A DNA stretch of 64,000 bases from Eunapius fragilis (Eukaryota > Porifera > Demospongiae > Spongillida > Spongillidae): NCBI GenBank assembly GCA_963681505.1, contig OY811978.1:6494586-6558585 (forward strand). The letters are read 5' to 3'. A model generated the notes under the pieces. The model was given only the letters and a program-made list of their open reading frames with translations, did not search any database and had not been told where the DNA came from. The translations under genes and the position numbers were made by a program. Positions 9,676 to 22,300 of the stretch are shown one piece after another. Position 1 is the first letter of the stretch, and each line of letters begins with the position of its first letter.

Positions 9676-12211
9676 GCTGGTAAAACTAGCAAAAGAATAC
9701 TTTCTGTTTAGTTTCTAAAACCTCTTATAAAAGATGCGTTTCAGATGGGCTGGCCTATTAGAATTTGATGACATCATTCACCAGGTATAGGCAGTCTGGT
9801 CACCTTCCCTAATTTATAGTTCAGGTGCAGATGGGAGAAGGGTGAAATCGGAGAGGATCAAGTAATATATGTGTTTTTTCTTCTTCCTGCGTTCATACTT
9901 TTGTGGATGGTTTTTGTCAGCAAATGTAATGGCATTGTAGTGATAATGTTTCTACTTCACTACTAGTAGTCTTGTGACAACATAGATAGGCATTACTATA
10001 GTAGTGGAGATACTATTGTGTTGTGATAAGGAGCAAGGATTTTGGCTATTCATTAATGTGCATGTGTTGTACAGGATGGCAATTGGATTTCTGTGTGGTG
10101 CTGGATATGTAGTGTGTGGAGGAGGATTAGATAATGTGGTAAGGAGGGGCATGGTGAATATGGGGGAGGGCATATGGGAAGATGGGTGATGAGATGGTAG
10201 AGCCACATTGCTAATGTAAAGAACGCCAATGTTGATACAGACAGCAGCAAAGAGAACAACACATTCTCTCACGGACCCCCACATAATTTCATCCTCCCAT
10301 CACCATCACTCCCCATCACCACCTCTTCCTCCTCATCACATCTCATCTTCCCCATCACATCTCATCCTCCCCATCACCATCACATCTTCCCCATCACCTC
10401 TCATCCTCCCTATCACAATCTTACCTGCATCTTATCCTTCCCATCACATCTCATCTTCCCATTACCATCTTACCCTCCCCATCACCATCTCATTACCACC
10501 TCATCCTCCCTCCACTCCAATTCATGCTAGTCTCATACCCAGACCCAAATGAACATAACAATGATCATCGCTTACTGTATGACGACAGGTCTGGGAATAG
10601 TCCCGTGGTTGGAATGTATTAAGTACATGTAGCATAATATTTGTGTTTTCAAAAAATTTGAGCAATGTAACACAGCCCTGGAACTCAGATTAATAGGTAA
10701 CAAGTCAGCACAGGTGTATGTAATATCTAAGCAGCTCTTGTCATGTGAGCGTGTGGTGTGGTAATGTGAGCTTGGCATTTTTAAATTGTTGCTTGTAAGT
10801 CATGTGGACCAAGTTATAAAATGAAACAATTGGATATGGCTAGATAGTATGGCACAAGGACTTTTCACTCCCCATCGGCAGGGATATGAACGCATCCTTT
10901 CCTTGTCACAACTTCAAACTACATGTATTTCCCGAGTTGATTTGTCAGTAACTTGTATGATTTCTAAGCCATTATGTGTATTCAGTGTATAGAAAATCTG
11001 CAAACTAACACATACACGAAACCATCTACAAATGTTACACAAAAACACGTGAATACCTGGAACACATGTACATGGATGTAGACACATTTGAAAACCAAAC
11101 AAGTCATGACAATTTACCATTTGAAATTCATGTGGTAAAAACTAAACTGATTTATACCGATACTACCCATCAGTTCATAAGTTTGATTTGTATACTTGTA
11201 CCACCATGGTACACATCCTTGGGAAAATGTATTCATTTGGCTGGCCCGTGGGAAAACAATATATATATTTTGCATTAATGGCAATTCAGTTTGACTTTCA
11301 TTAAGATTGAAACCCATCTAGTTTCATAAAGTTATTGTATCTTATATCTACCATTACTAATGTTTCCTTGTGATAGCAGGATGCTATTAATGTGCACATT
11401 GGCTTCCTTTTCGAGATGATAAACTTGACAAAAAAAACTTTCAGAATTTATGTGCTATGCATCACAAGGGGAATTAATCCTCTTAAGGGACAGAAGTAAA
11501 CTAAGAATGGTGTGGTAGAATGTGCTGCAGATTGTAAGTCGGTAGCTTTATTCGTTCTGAAGTTATAGCGATTCGGAAAGTTCTGTCTTCCTGACGCACT
11601 TGGTCTGGGTACGAGATCAGGACTCCAAGGCTAATAACAAATTGCATTGTCGTGTCAGCGGTTATCAAGGTACGTACTATGGTAGCGTAGGTAGACTAGT
11701 GATCGATATGTGAGATAGATGTGTTATTATATCAAGGGAACGTAGTTGCAGTAAACTTAAACTGTAGTTTACATGTACTGCGCTTCCTATAAGACAACCC
11801 AGAAGGATGGCTTTTATCCTTTTTCAAATATTAAAACGTCTTCTTGAAGGCGCTGTGTTGTGTTGAAAGTGCGGTTGCCAACCACTCCCCACTGCTGACT
11901 ATTCCCTACGCTACCCTACGAGTTATTGGAATGAGTACTGTACATGTGAAACGGGGGAATATCAATATTGCATGCAGCATGCCTCGATCACATAGCTATA
12001 GTTTTGCAAGCAGAATAATACAACAGTATTGTCATTGCTGAACGCGCACTATGCACAGGCTTCAACTCATTACCTCATCGAATCAGTGTAGAGCTGAACT
12101 AAGTTACATAGCTTTTTTCCCACAAAAACAAATATTCACTGAGCATATTACGTTACGCAGATTTTGACCCCCTCTCACCTCATCAAGCCCATCATAATAC
12201 ATCATCTGTAA
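9676..12211. other. No gene seen; minisatellite and dispersed motif
   Basis: No supported gene. Contents: a CATCAC/CATCTC-rich minisatellite (10288-10512), the 20-base motif CTAGTCTCATACCCAGACCC at 10527-10546, which recurs exactly at 53860-53879, and a reverse-oriented relative at 11602-11624. Open frames across 10229-10552 are products of the minisatellite. The rest is AT-rich sequence with no family resemblance. Confidence 0.5.
10288..10512. repeat. CATCAC-type minisatellite
   Basis: An irregular array of units such as CCCATCACATCTCATCCTCC, 15-25 bp long and degenerate, covering about 225 bp. The plus strand is nearly free of G, giving strong purine/pyrimidine-like strand asymmetry. Confidence 0.85.
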
Positions 12212-12436
12212 AGGCTGACCTGAATGTAACTAGGCCCAGCTCGAACCAGGTGTATAGCCTTGATCCAGGCGTACAGCCTTGAACCAGGCATACAGCCTCA
12301 AATCAGGCATACAGCCTCGAATCAGGCGTGCAGCCTCGAATCAGGCATACTAGTACTTTTAGATATATAAAAGCACTAGTATGCCTGGTTTGAGGTTGTA
12401 TGTCTGGTTCAAGCTGGGCCTAGTTAGGTTCAGTCT
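12212..12436. repeat. Fold-back element with 19-bp tandem repeats in one arm
   Basis: The ends are inverted (CTAACTAGGCCCAGC-type at left, GCTGGGCCTAG at right). The left arm contains about 5.7 copies of a 19-bp unit in exact register: 12243, 12262, 12281, 12300, 12319 and a partial at 12338, consensus GAATCAGGCATACAGCCTC. The right arm holds only about two inverted units, so the left array has expanded since the arms separated. The centre is a hairpin, CTAGTACTTTT...AAAAGCACTAG. No coding capacity. Confidence 0.85.
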
Positions 12437-15195
12437 TAGGGATTGTATAGGGTCAATCGGTCCATTATTTATTCAAAGTTAGGGGGGGGGGGGGGGGGGG
12501 GGGGGCTATTCTACAAGAGAACCACTGTAGTGCCAGACCTCATATGAGCTGCGATAATGGGAACAAGTTCTGCCAGGAAGCTCTGTCCACTTCCACGCTA
12601 CATCTCCCCAAACACCAGTGACCGTCCACAACTCTCCCATGATTATACTAATGTTAAATAGGGGGATAAGTAAAGTCAACCACAATATAATTCTCCTTTA
12701 CAATTCCCCTCTCTCCCCCACCCTCCTTCCCCACAGGACATACTATTGATAACAATTGTATACTATGGCAATTACAACTCAGTTTAATTGTGGTCATGAA
12801 TATCTTCATGGTCATGAATATGTTCAGCCAAGGTAATTGAAAGTACTTTTCAAGCGCAGAGACACTCATACATATAGCAGTATAGTCCACCTGTTTGTCA
12901 GGAATCTTAAATGTTAACATTGTCTTTATTCATCTATCCAGTATAAGTGCATTGCCTAGTTTCTTTGATACTGGTCATGCTAGCCACAATTGCCATAAGC
13001 AGATGTTATTTAGAGTTTGAAGCAGCGTCAGGAGCAATGGGAGTTTACTATGCTGAGCGAGAGGTGTACCATCCACCCCACATATGCTCATTTATTAATT
13101 GGTCACACCACATTTTATTAGCTTTCGTCGCAACTGATGTTAAGTGTGCAAATGACCAACTTGAAATAGCAATGAATTCAGTCAGATAAGTACTTTAATC
13201 AATTTTGGAAACCGAAAGGCCTGAACTTCCAACGCTTCCATGCTACAGCAGAGATATAGTATCTCTGGCTATAGAAAGGTTCCATGTCTTTTTGAACAGG
13301 TGGGATGCTTAAGAATATCCTATTTATGTGGAGGACAACTACCAAAGGATTTACTACCAGGCAATTGGCCTGATCACAACCCGCTATTGCAGATTTGACC
13401 AAATTTGACCAAAAGGGTTTTCAAATGCTATAAAAGTTAGAACATCATTCTATGGAGCAATTGATTTGAATAAAGATCATCTTTGGTTCCATGCTTAGCA
13501 AAAGTCCAATGATGGACTTAGATGCTGTAATTGCCTACCTTAATACAATAAACAGTATAGATAAGGAATATTACTGTAAAGTAATGACATGGCCTTGTAA
13601 TTCCAGTAACAACTGCAGTCAATGAAAGGTTCTAGTGCTTGTTTTTGTACTAATTAGAACATAGCACCACACTTTTGAGTTACTATCTCTAGCATCAAGA
13701 TACTGTGATATGGACATGATCTGATGCTCAACTTCGCATTCAACATAATTGTCCTCATCACTACTGTCATTACTCCTGTACTTCCTCAGCAAGCTCTGGG
13801 GCTCCACCTTTGCTGTTTATCAGCAGCGTTATTTCAGTGAGTTTCTGTGGGATGGAACTTGTTGTGTCGACTAATGTTTTGAACATATTTTCCTCAAACC
13901 GCCATTTGCTGAACCAATAGCATTTTCCATCTCAATACCATCTTGCTGTAAGAGGTTATGCACATCGATTGCACATTTAGCTTAAAAATAGGATTTTATC
14001 ATCTGTGTGTGAGGAATAGTGCTGATAAGGGTTTCAGATTCTCCAGTAGTCTCATTGAGGTGCCACCACTGCCTTACATGGTCATTAAGGTCCGACATGC
14101 TATGATTCCATTTGATGACATGATCTTCTTTGGTACTCCTGACTCTGGTTCATTCCAGACATGGCATTAAATACATTGTACATGGACTTTTGACTTTGTA
14201 CGAATGGTTACTATATTACCATGCTTTGCTTGTGCACTGAAGGCCAACTGCTGGTAGAATTTCCTAGGAATTGCTTATGAGCTGTTTTCAAGGAACCAGA
14301 AAAAAATGTGGAACACTCTAGCAGAGCAATACAGGTAGCAACAGATGCAAAAGCACTGCCTCCGTGAACACCGTCTCCCAAGCCAAGCAAACATGCAAAA
14401 ATTCAGTCATCCAAATAGTAGGGGCCACTGATTTAATTATTTCCTGAACATTATTCATAATGCCAGTCCGCACATCTGCCATACTTCACACCCCAAAACC
14501 CTACAACTTTTGGGAAGGTGGGGCACACCTTCTGATGTGTTCTCAAAAAGGGAATACATTTACCCATTGACTCTTAAATGACAACTTCAGTTCTTTGTTG
14601 CACAAACCTCCTCCTTGTGATTTTCAATGCAGTGACAATTGGCTGGATGTATTTTCACTTATATGTGTTCTTTGTATTTTGCGTCAATGGTGATGCTGAA
14701 GAAGCATGTGGCGATTCATAAGGAGACTTCAGCAGGACCTATTAAAATACTGGAAAGACCACTACAAATTGTTTCTAAGAGGCAAAGAGAGCTCATGGCA
14801 ATCATCTTGCACTCAAAGCCTTTTGGATTGTTGATAGGTGCTTCAAAAATTCAACAATAGATCTCAGATCATGTAATTATAAGTTTGGCAAATTGATGGA
14901 AAATATAGTTTGTTGTGGCTTTAAATGTTCCAGGGTTAGGTCAGGACCATAAAGATCTGCTTTTATCATCATAAACTTAATTGGTAGCTGCCATAAGCAA
15001 AACATTGTTGATAGTCCACCTCACACACAACAGCAGAGCTCCACTTAGTCCTATTTGAGATGTTACCCCGTTTGTGTGCATGTGCACCAATGCATCATGA
15101 CATTTTATCATAACATTTCCATATTGTTCACTATCGTAGAATAACAAAAAAGGCTGCCAATATGAAGAATATCAGCTCATGTAGTGAGTCTAGTG

Positions 15196-15261
<66 letters not shown>

Positions 15262-15288
15262 ATGATACATGTATATGTCAAGGTTGAT
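12437..15288. other. No intact gene; possible decayed transposon sequence
   Basis: A 24-bp G tract (12482-12505) and a long (TG)n run (15197-15258) are clear. A frame at 12947-13189 (+) begins with a hydrophobic leader-like stretch but has no recognisable continuation. On the minus strand, 13619-13807 and surroundings show short open stretches that may belong to the decayed hAT-type element to the right, but I cannot support a domain there. Confidence 0.4.
15197..15258. repeat. (TG)n microsatellite
   Basis: About 31 uninterrupted TG dinucleotides, likely length-polymorphic. Shorter runs of the same kind lie at 4559-4583, about 37377-37404 and 47091-47114 (interrupted to 47160). Confidence 0.97.
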
Positions 15289-15589
15289 TGCAATATCCAT
15301 ATCTTCTTGTTCATTTCGAATCCTGGCTGGTCAAATCTCATTTCAATCCCACTAACAATTCTGTCATTGGGTGATAGTGATCTTCAACTTGCCGCTGAGA
15401 AAACACGTCTTTGATCATAGCATCTTGGAGCTTTGCTTTTGGGGCAACGATGGACTCTCCTAGTGCTTCAAATTTGTTTGCAGCTCTCTGCACATTTTCC
15501 CAAAAAGCTAGAAGGATTTTGTCTGTCTGCACAAATATCAACGTCTTTATTGTCATTGCTGCAACCTTCTGGCCTTCTGCAGCAGACAT
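15289..15589 (-). pseudogene. hAT/ZMYM1-like transposase fragment (DUF4371 type)
   Basis: The minus-strand frame begins SAAEGQKVAAMTIKTL, continues FWENVQRAANKF, and has VEDHYHPMTELLVGLK before a stop. A RFDQPGF-like stretch continues in another frame just beyond (to about 15289). The order matches, as I recall it, the central part of the hAT-derived transposase-like proteins annotated as zinc finger MYM-type protein 1-like: a conserved EG-x-V-A-x-M-T-L-x-T-L segment, then V-E-D-H-Y, then RFDQPG. The zinc finger N-terminus and dimerisation C-terminus are not readable nearby, and at least one frameshift is present, so this is a decayed fragment. Confidence 0.6.
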
Positions 15590-16445
15590 GTGAGATTAAA
15601 GAGTGTTACTCAAGTTAGTCACCATGACAAAGAAGCAGTGTTCCTAGCATTATGCTGAAAAGTTCAATGTCCTCATCCTTGTTTTGACCTCTATCACCCC
15701 GATTTTGGTCCCAATTGAGGACCGCCTCTGAAAAATTATTCGAATTATCAACTCTGCTCTGTGCACAAAGTTTATTTTATAATAGCTGCATTAGTTATTT
15801 TCCTACTGGCAGTGGTAAGCTTCAAAGCGATCATGATCTTTCTGGCATCCCACTGCAATGCGCCAGACTTTGCACTTTCTTTGGGCCCTTTTGTCTTTAT
15901 ATGCCCTTCAGGAGTGTTGGATAAGAAGCTAATAATTGAGATTGCAAAACTGCACATCTTTACCTAGCTGCTCATATTGAATCCCATCATTTATGTCATT
16001 ATGGGTTGGCATGGTGTTTCCAAGGAACTCATTGACAATCAGCTTGCGAGCAAGGCAACCACGAAGTCAATGGGCTCGTGATTCATTATGGTGACCTCAA
16101 ATTGTTGTGCAAAAATGAGTCCATGATGTAAGTGCCAAGGCCTGTGTGCAGAAAATGCGATAGTGCCACCTACGTGTAACCTATTGCCGCTCCATTTCCA
16201 GTGATCCTTGCCAATAATGATTATGGATGTCGATGCTGGAGAAGCAACTGAAGAACTCCTCCACTATGGCTGGAAGTCTAACCTCTTTAGTGTATGCCAC
16301 TGTCATCATGAACAATTTTTTTGAACCTCAAGAGGTTTGGATGGTGTGCTTGGTAGAGGAACTAATCAAATACGTGCCCTTTTTGTCATACCGCCTAATG
16401 CAAAAATAGGTGGATGTGTGATTTCATCTGGGCCCTTTGTTGACC
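15590..16445. other. Decayed sequence between transposon fragments
   Basis: No open coding segment of convincing family. Minus-strand stretches near 16000-16130 could be eroded hAT-element sequence, given the fragments on either side, but this is not supportable from the sequence alone. Confidence 0.3.
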
Positions 16446-16718
16446 TCAATAAAAGGTAACCTCCTCTGATTGCCTTAAAACAGCAGCCTTTATTTGTTGG
16501 TAATGTGCAACTCCCGTGGTTGGCATTGCTGCATACTCCTGCTGAGCATGATCCATTAGCTGAGGGGCCAACCTGTTGATCCACTGCCCTTCTTCAACAC
16601 CGAGCACCTGCATCATTCTTTGGAATGTAGTGAAGTAATCCTCTATATCATCTTGTTCCATTAGTTTAAGAGGCTTTGCATTAGCATTTTCCACGCCTGA
16701 AAAACTGACTAATTTCAT
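16446..16718 (-). pseudogene. Ty3/gypsy-like Gag fragment
   Basis: The 90-residue frame contains DDIEDYFTTFQRMM, QWINRLAPQL, then AQQEYAAMPTTGVAHY and QQIKAAVL. This is the hallmark of the capsid-like Gag domain of Ty3/gypsy elements related to SCAN domains: an E-x-Y-L/F-x-x-F-E/Q-R motif, W at the start of the next helix, L-x-G/D-x-A-Q-x-A-Y, and YxxhKxAIL. The usual following segment (R-Y-x-I-x-E-E-T-Y-R-Q-R-F) is missing and a stop intervenes. No protease, reverse transcriptase or LTR was found around it, so it is an isolated remnant. Confidence 0.7.
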
Positions 16719-16881
16719 TAAAAGGGCATCTCCAAACTACTTTGAAAAAGATAACGTCATTTTGACGTTTCATTATACTCCCCCCCCCCCCCCTCCCTCC
16801 TCGTCATATAAGCATTGAATTTTTTTTACTATCATGATTATAGTTCTAAAGATTATCAGTACACAAAGCACACTTAAAACT

Positions 16882-17309
16882 TCATTTCTTTCTCTTTCCA
16901 TGAATACATGTAGGACAAGTGAAGTTATCACCACTGAATTCAAAGATGTAGTCTGCTGGGATGCATTTAACATGGATCCAATTGAAACATTGAGTGCACT
17001 CCACCCATACCTCTCCTTCATCATTTCTTCTGGTAACCTACACACCATACATACTTCATAACGAAACTTCCCATTGTCTATTTCATCACATTTATCTTCT
17101 TGCTCCTCTTCTTGAACTTCACATTCACATGCAGCATTCAATTCACATTCCACTTTGTGCTTGATTTTCATATTCACCTCTCTCTTCTTCACTTTCTCTC
17201 CCTTTTTCCTCATCTTCAAATTCTCCTTGTCAATTCTCTCATCACTACTCTGTTCTTCCAAGGCTGACATGCAGGCTGCACAGATCTTTAAAAATTTTCT
17301 GACAGGCAC
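16882..17309 (-). pseudogene. Remnant with a frameshifted PHD finger
   Basis: A minus-strand frame carries a Lys/Glu-rich segment followed by VCMVCRLPEEMMKE. One base out of frame, the sequence continues VWVECTQCFNWIHVKC and then FTCPTC before the stop at 16882-16884. Together these give the C4HC3 spacing of a PHD zinc finger (C-x2-C, C-x2-C, H-x2-C, C-x2-C), with the tryptophan two residues before the last cysteine pair replaced by F. A single missing base at about 17014 separates the halves. PHD fingers usually read histone tails; many transposon-derived genes of sponges and cnidarians also carry one. The frameshift and surrounding remnants suggest a dead mobile-element gene. The N-terminal part is unrecognised. 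Confidence 0.55.
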
Positions 17310-17828
17310 TTCAATTCTATTTATGCGTTTCTTGCAATGCCCTTGGTGCTCTCGATATTGTCATATCTGATGTACAGAGGAAAATTTTCACTACCCACAT
17401 TCTTGGAATCAATTGTGAAGTTGCATACTTGTGCACTTTGTTATATTTTTCTACTTTGAAAAGTCTTCTCTTCTCTGTTTTTGACAGATTACATAGGCTG
17501 GACAATAATAACATCCTTCTAACTTTTCCTGTACACAATTTAAAAAAAATGCACTTCTTTTTGTGGCTTCCCAATTATCTCCAAAAAAAAAAAAGTGCAA
17601 TAGTGACCAGAGTGCATTTCACTTGGCATTAGTGAAAAAATTTCATGTCATACTGCTTTAAGAATTCCAAAATCTTTTTGGCTTTTATTCGATTTTGAAC
17701 CGTGGGGATGCACTATATTGGTGCCTATGTACATTTTAAAACATAAACTTCATTTCCTGTACCAAATCTGTAAACTGGTTCATTCTGCATATACACTGTA
17801 GATGCCTACAAAATATCTTGAGTTTTTT
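17310..17828. other. No supported gene
   Basis: A minus-strand frame at 17317-17574 is rich in K, C and V and may be upstream sequence of the PHD-finger remnant, but no domain is recognisable. Otherwise T-rich sequence with short homopolymers. Confidence 0.35.
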
Positions 17829-17878
17829 AATGGGTATCAGATATATCTTGAATAGGAACAGAGAATACTTCATTATTG

Positions 17879-19325
17879 TCAAAAACTGCTCTTCCAGTAA
17901 GCATTGCATAACTCTGATATTGCATTGTTAAATACTTCAAATTGCTTCGTTTGCAGTTCTTCAGAAGTGATGTTTGGAATACTGCAAAGAGGCTTTTCAT
18001 CTCCTTCAGCATTTTCTGTAAAACGAACTGAATTCAAATGTTTGGATATTGGTGACCACAAATGTTCTATAGGATTGTAAGCAGAATATCTAGCAGCATA
18101 CGAACAAACACAAAGGATGTCCAAATTACATTCTTTCCATAACCTCATAAAGAAAATAGCATTCCAAAGAGATGCTGTATTCCAATCAGGAACACTGTCT
18201 ACAATAATTATAGCAACAGAATGAATGACCTTCTTTAAAAACTTTATCAAGCTGAGGTTTTAGATCTTTGCAATGTGTTTCTCTGCTTGATCTGTTATAC
18301 TTCCCAGCTCTCATACATATCGTCCAGCACACACAGGAGCCACAGATACAGTAACCGTTGCAGTATTTCTCTTTGCACACACAGGACCCACTGATACAGT
18401 AACCGTTGCAGTATTTCTCTTTGCACACACATGACCCACAGCTCTAGGCTTCAGCAAACACATGACCCACAGATGAAGTTGCAGTATTTGTCTTTGCACA
18501 TACAGGACCCACAGATGCAGTGACAGTGCCAGATGAAGTTTACCCATAGATGTAGTGACAGAATCAGATGAAGCTGCAGCACACACAGGACCCACAGATG
18601 CAGTGGCAGAGCCAGGAGAAGCTTCAGCACATGTAGGAACTTTAGATGCTCTGTCATACATGTATATACTCTCATCATACTCTGTTGAGTTATGTTCATC
18701 CTGAAGAATCACTAGCTGAAGCTAAGCTGCTTCTGTATATAGTTCAAATTAATTGTCTTCTACTCAGTTACTGTCACCATCAGTACATGTATCATTAGCC
18801 TCATATACCCAAAGTGTATAAGTAAGTAGCCTGGAACAGAAAATCATGATCAGGAACATTAGGTGCATCTGTGATGGGGAAAAAATGCTCTATCTGATGG
18901 TACCTACTAAATGCTAATGCTTCGATTTTGATCTTATTCATATCATCACAACTAAAAATACTGAGCACAAAATTTTGAAAGCATTTGTGCAAATTCCCTT
19001 CTGTATGAAACACAAGCAAAGAGGTAGTGTGATGTTCACGATATTGCCTATATATATATTCTGGAACTCGAGCCTTTACATAACCCTGATACCTTGATGC
19101 TGGTATGGTATACTTACGTGGCGGCTCCATAGAACGAGCAATTGTATGCTTACTGATGACTATTACTTTTAAGGCTGTAATATTCTCCAACAAATGATTT
19201 TGAATTTGTGCAAGTGTTACACCAGCTACTCCAACTTCATCTTGACAAAGATCGTGTCCAGAACATCCATGTTGCTTTATAAATTCAGTTGTACAGTCAG
19301 AAACCTGGTGATGTGCAATGGTCAC
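17879..19325 (-). pseudogene. DDE-type transposase-like gene, decayed
   Basis: Two blocks on the minus strand match the two halves of an uncharacterised transposase-like family I know from sponges and corals. The first (19325 to about 18806) has TIAHHQVSD near the start, KHTIARSMEPPRKY, then FSCDDMNKIKIE and SRYHQIEHFFP ending DAPNVPDHDF. The second (about 18250 to 17879) has IIIVDSVPDWN and SYAARYSAYNPIEHLWSP, the latter like the Y-x-P-D-L-N-P-I-E-H-L-W segment carrying the last acidic residue of IS630/Tc1-type catalytic cores. Candidate acidic residues are D in FSCDD, D in IVDSVPDW and E in NPIEHLW. Between the blocks lie stops and a 48-bp minisatellite. Not functional as it stands. Confidence 0.65.
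18327..18610 (-). repeat. 48-bp (16-codon) minisatellite inside transposase remnant
   Basis: Near-identical units start at 18327 and 18375, with a diverged third at 18423; each runs GCACACACAGGA...TTTCTCTTT. To the right, shorter copies of ACCCACAGATGCAGTG continue to about 18610. Forty-eight is a multiple of three, and on the minus strand the array translates as repeated 16-residue units (core TVTVSVGPVC), so it stays open in frame. It falls in the variable middle of the transposase-like gene. Confidence 0.8.
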
Positions 19326-22300
19326 CCACTTCTTGATGATAATTTTTTTTCCTTCCAGACTTTGGTTTTTTTTGGCAACAGAACTGTGTATGGAGCTTCA
19401 AGCTCACCATCCAATGCTATCAAATTGGAAAACCTATCTGGACTTGTCAACAACCCATCAATATTCACAATCACTTCATTATTATTCTATCTCAAAAGCA
19501 AAACGGCAAAAATGTCCAATGGTTGGCTTTGGAAATCATGACAGGATATAGGAGCAACTTGGAACAGATTTATCATATCTGAAAGATTGGCTGTAATGGA
19601 TGACTCAATTACAACTCCAGCCTGCCCATAATAAAAAAGTTAAGAAAAAGAGTTTTGGAAGCGGGAGCTTCAGCAGGTACAGCAGCCAATGCAGCAGAGG
19701 TGCGTAAATACTCCAAGCACGATGTCAAGTGCTCTGAACTAGGGTGGCATTGCACTGGTAACATGTGGAGCTTGGGGAGTTGAAGCATGCAACACGTTCT
19801 CTTTTATTGCTTCCCGGATTTCCATAATTACGAAGAAACTGAAGTCCATGATCCTGTCCAACGTTTGTCTAATACCAGATCCATAATGATGGAGATCCCT
19901 GATGCCAGCTACTGGAGGTTGTTTCATAGAGAACATTTAATTCTTCATGGGTATTATAAAAATTGTAATCTATATTTGGGATCGTGGCAGCAAAAAGGGA
20001 GCACATATTAAAAACATTTTCCAGGAAGGAACATCAAAGTTGACGTGTGAAATTAATTTGCCCTATGAGCCTCTACATATGTATGCAATGGAGCAAGCAA
20101 AATCATGCATTCATGCAACATACATATACACACCCACATGAAATATCTTAGTTTAGAGTAGTCAAGAGAGTAGTTACAAGTGTTCCATTATCCCTGATCA
20201 TGAATTATTTCGCTACACTTCTTTACTAGTTCCCTTAAATCATCCAGCTTAAAGATCAGTTTCATGCTTCAGTATGCTGTTACGTGTTTTTATGTTCACT
20301 GTGTAAAGCTCCTTCAAGCATAAATAATATGTTGTAATTTTCTGTGGGCTAGATGACTGAACAATGTCAAAAATGAGCCATTGTAAATAACATCCTCAGT
20401 TGGGAATTCTGCGACAATTGATGGGCACAACAATTGCAAAACTGAAGAATATAATTTGATTTCTCTCAGAGTCCTCACCTATATGAATCACATCATGGGG
20501 TCATTATGACACTGACTGGATATAAAAAGAGCGATGCTTTTCTGGGGTATACGTATTTTTGAACCCTTAGTCACAGACAGCATCAAACTCTTTTTCTCCC
20601 TTTATATAATTAAAGGTAACAGCAACTCCAACTCTGCACGGATTAGCAGCTCAAGCTTCTTAAAGTTGTTGAAATCACCTTATCATTGAAAGAAGACTAT
20701 GTTCTCCCTTTACAGCTTGACGAATCCTCTTGGCTTTCTCATCGTTAACGGTTTTGCTCGTTCGTCTACTTTTATCTACAACAACATACCTTCACAGCAA
20801 AACTTCTCGAATATCATTCGATGCTCCTCTTCAGATGTATTGGAAGTGTTTACGCTGATAAACCACCTGGATATGTACGCATGCTCTTTGTTGCCAGGAT
20901 GCTGCATTTTATAAATTATTGCGCACTACGTGGATTCACAAATGTGCAGCGCAATTTATAAATTGCGCAAATTGGTAGATTGCACCTAACATGCATGCAC
21001 GTGTTAAACTGTCTTGCATCAATATTCGTTCTTGGCCACCACATATTGGCATCCACCAACTTTGAATCGTTTTTTCACGACCAACATGACCCCCATAGAT
21101 TTTGATCGTGTTGTTCAGTTCCCCCGCCTTCATGAACATATTTCAGTATCTTGTTCCTCGCAGTTACTGCTCTCAAGTAGGCAGGAACTCCACTCTTCCC
21201 CTTCATCTTAACCTCCGCATACTTAAAATGCAGTATGCCTTTCAGTACAATGTACTTTTCTTAGGTTGGATTTCAAATCTGGTCTACCTTTCAATTCATT
21301 TCCTCTGGGTAACATCCACTTGATAAGTATGATTCAATCGCGTTGTAACCGGGTTCGCCAGCGCCATTGCTTATGCATGGTGTCTGTCGGCATGCATCTT
21401 CTACGTCTTTCTCTTCTCCATTTATCGTATTATTTACCGGCGTACTGCTTCATTCTCTTCTCCATTCCTGTATCTGCCATTAGAAATATTTCTAGAGCAC
21501 CACTTGGTTAAACGTTGAGACGCTCTTTGCAACTGATTGATTCCGAAATTCCAATCGCAGAGTAGTCCATCCTACTAAGGATTATTGATTCCAACTAGGT
21601 AACGCGGACCGTAGATTATATATTACCTGCCGACTGAGTACACCTTAATTACCTCCAGGCGAGGTTTACTCTAGAGTTCGCGCTACCCAGGTACCGGGAA
21701 CTATAGATTCCATTATAGATTTCTCATTGCGATAATGCGTACGTCAGTCGAGTCTGGGAACGAGACTAGGTAGTACACGTGTGGGAGGATAGCTTGCTGG
21801 CGTTATGTAAGCATAACTACAATGTACATGCATGCACGTGTTAAAATATCTCCTACATGCCAGCCATGTGTGGATATGACGATATAGTAATGACGCCTGT
21901 TATGAATAACATACCTTTGTTACAGTATAGTGCAAGATCATCAAGTTTGCCTTTATGGTGTCCCATGGAATTGTATGTCAACAACAGGAATTTTTACTAC
22001 AATTTACACTATCTCCATTTTTTTTGCTGTTGCATGGCCATAGTTTTTTTTCTTTGGTTGTTGTTGCCATCATAGAAAACATAATTATTTATGTTGCCAT
22101 TGCCATCACGCGCTCTGTTAAGGAGAGGTGTGTGTGTATGTGCTTTGCACTGGTGTTCACTATCTCGACTGGTAATCCGTTAGTAGCCTGTCACCATCAG
22201 CCCAAAATCAAAAGCGTACTTAAAGCTCAATGGTAGAAGCCGGACTACTGGCTCTCACCATTTATACTTTTTAAAAAATTGTTAACCTGTATACTAGTAG

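Noticed and set aside
10229-10552. 107-residue plus-strand frame rich in H, S and P
   Set aside because: It is a translation of the CATCAC minisatellite, which lacks stops in this frame by composition.
12947-13189. 80-residue frame with a hydrophobic, signal-peptide-like start
   Set aside because: Only length and a hydrophobic leader support it; no domain, no convincing splice partner, and neighbouring sequence looks like decayed transposon.
18327-18610. Possible CRISPR-like array
   Set aside because: The repeats are contiguous minisatellite units without unique spacers, in a eukaryotic genome; the 33-bp array at 33715 was rejected for the same reason.
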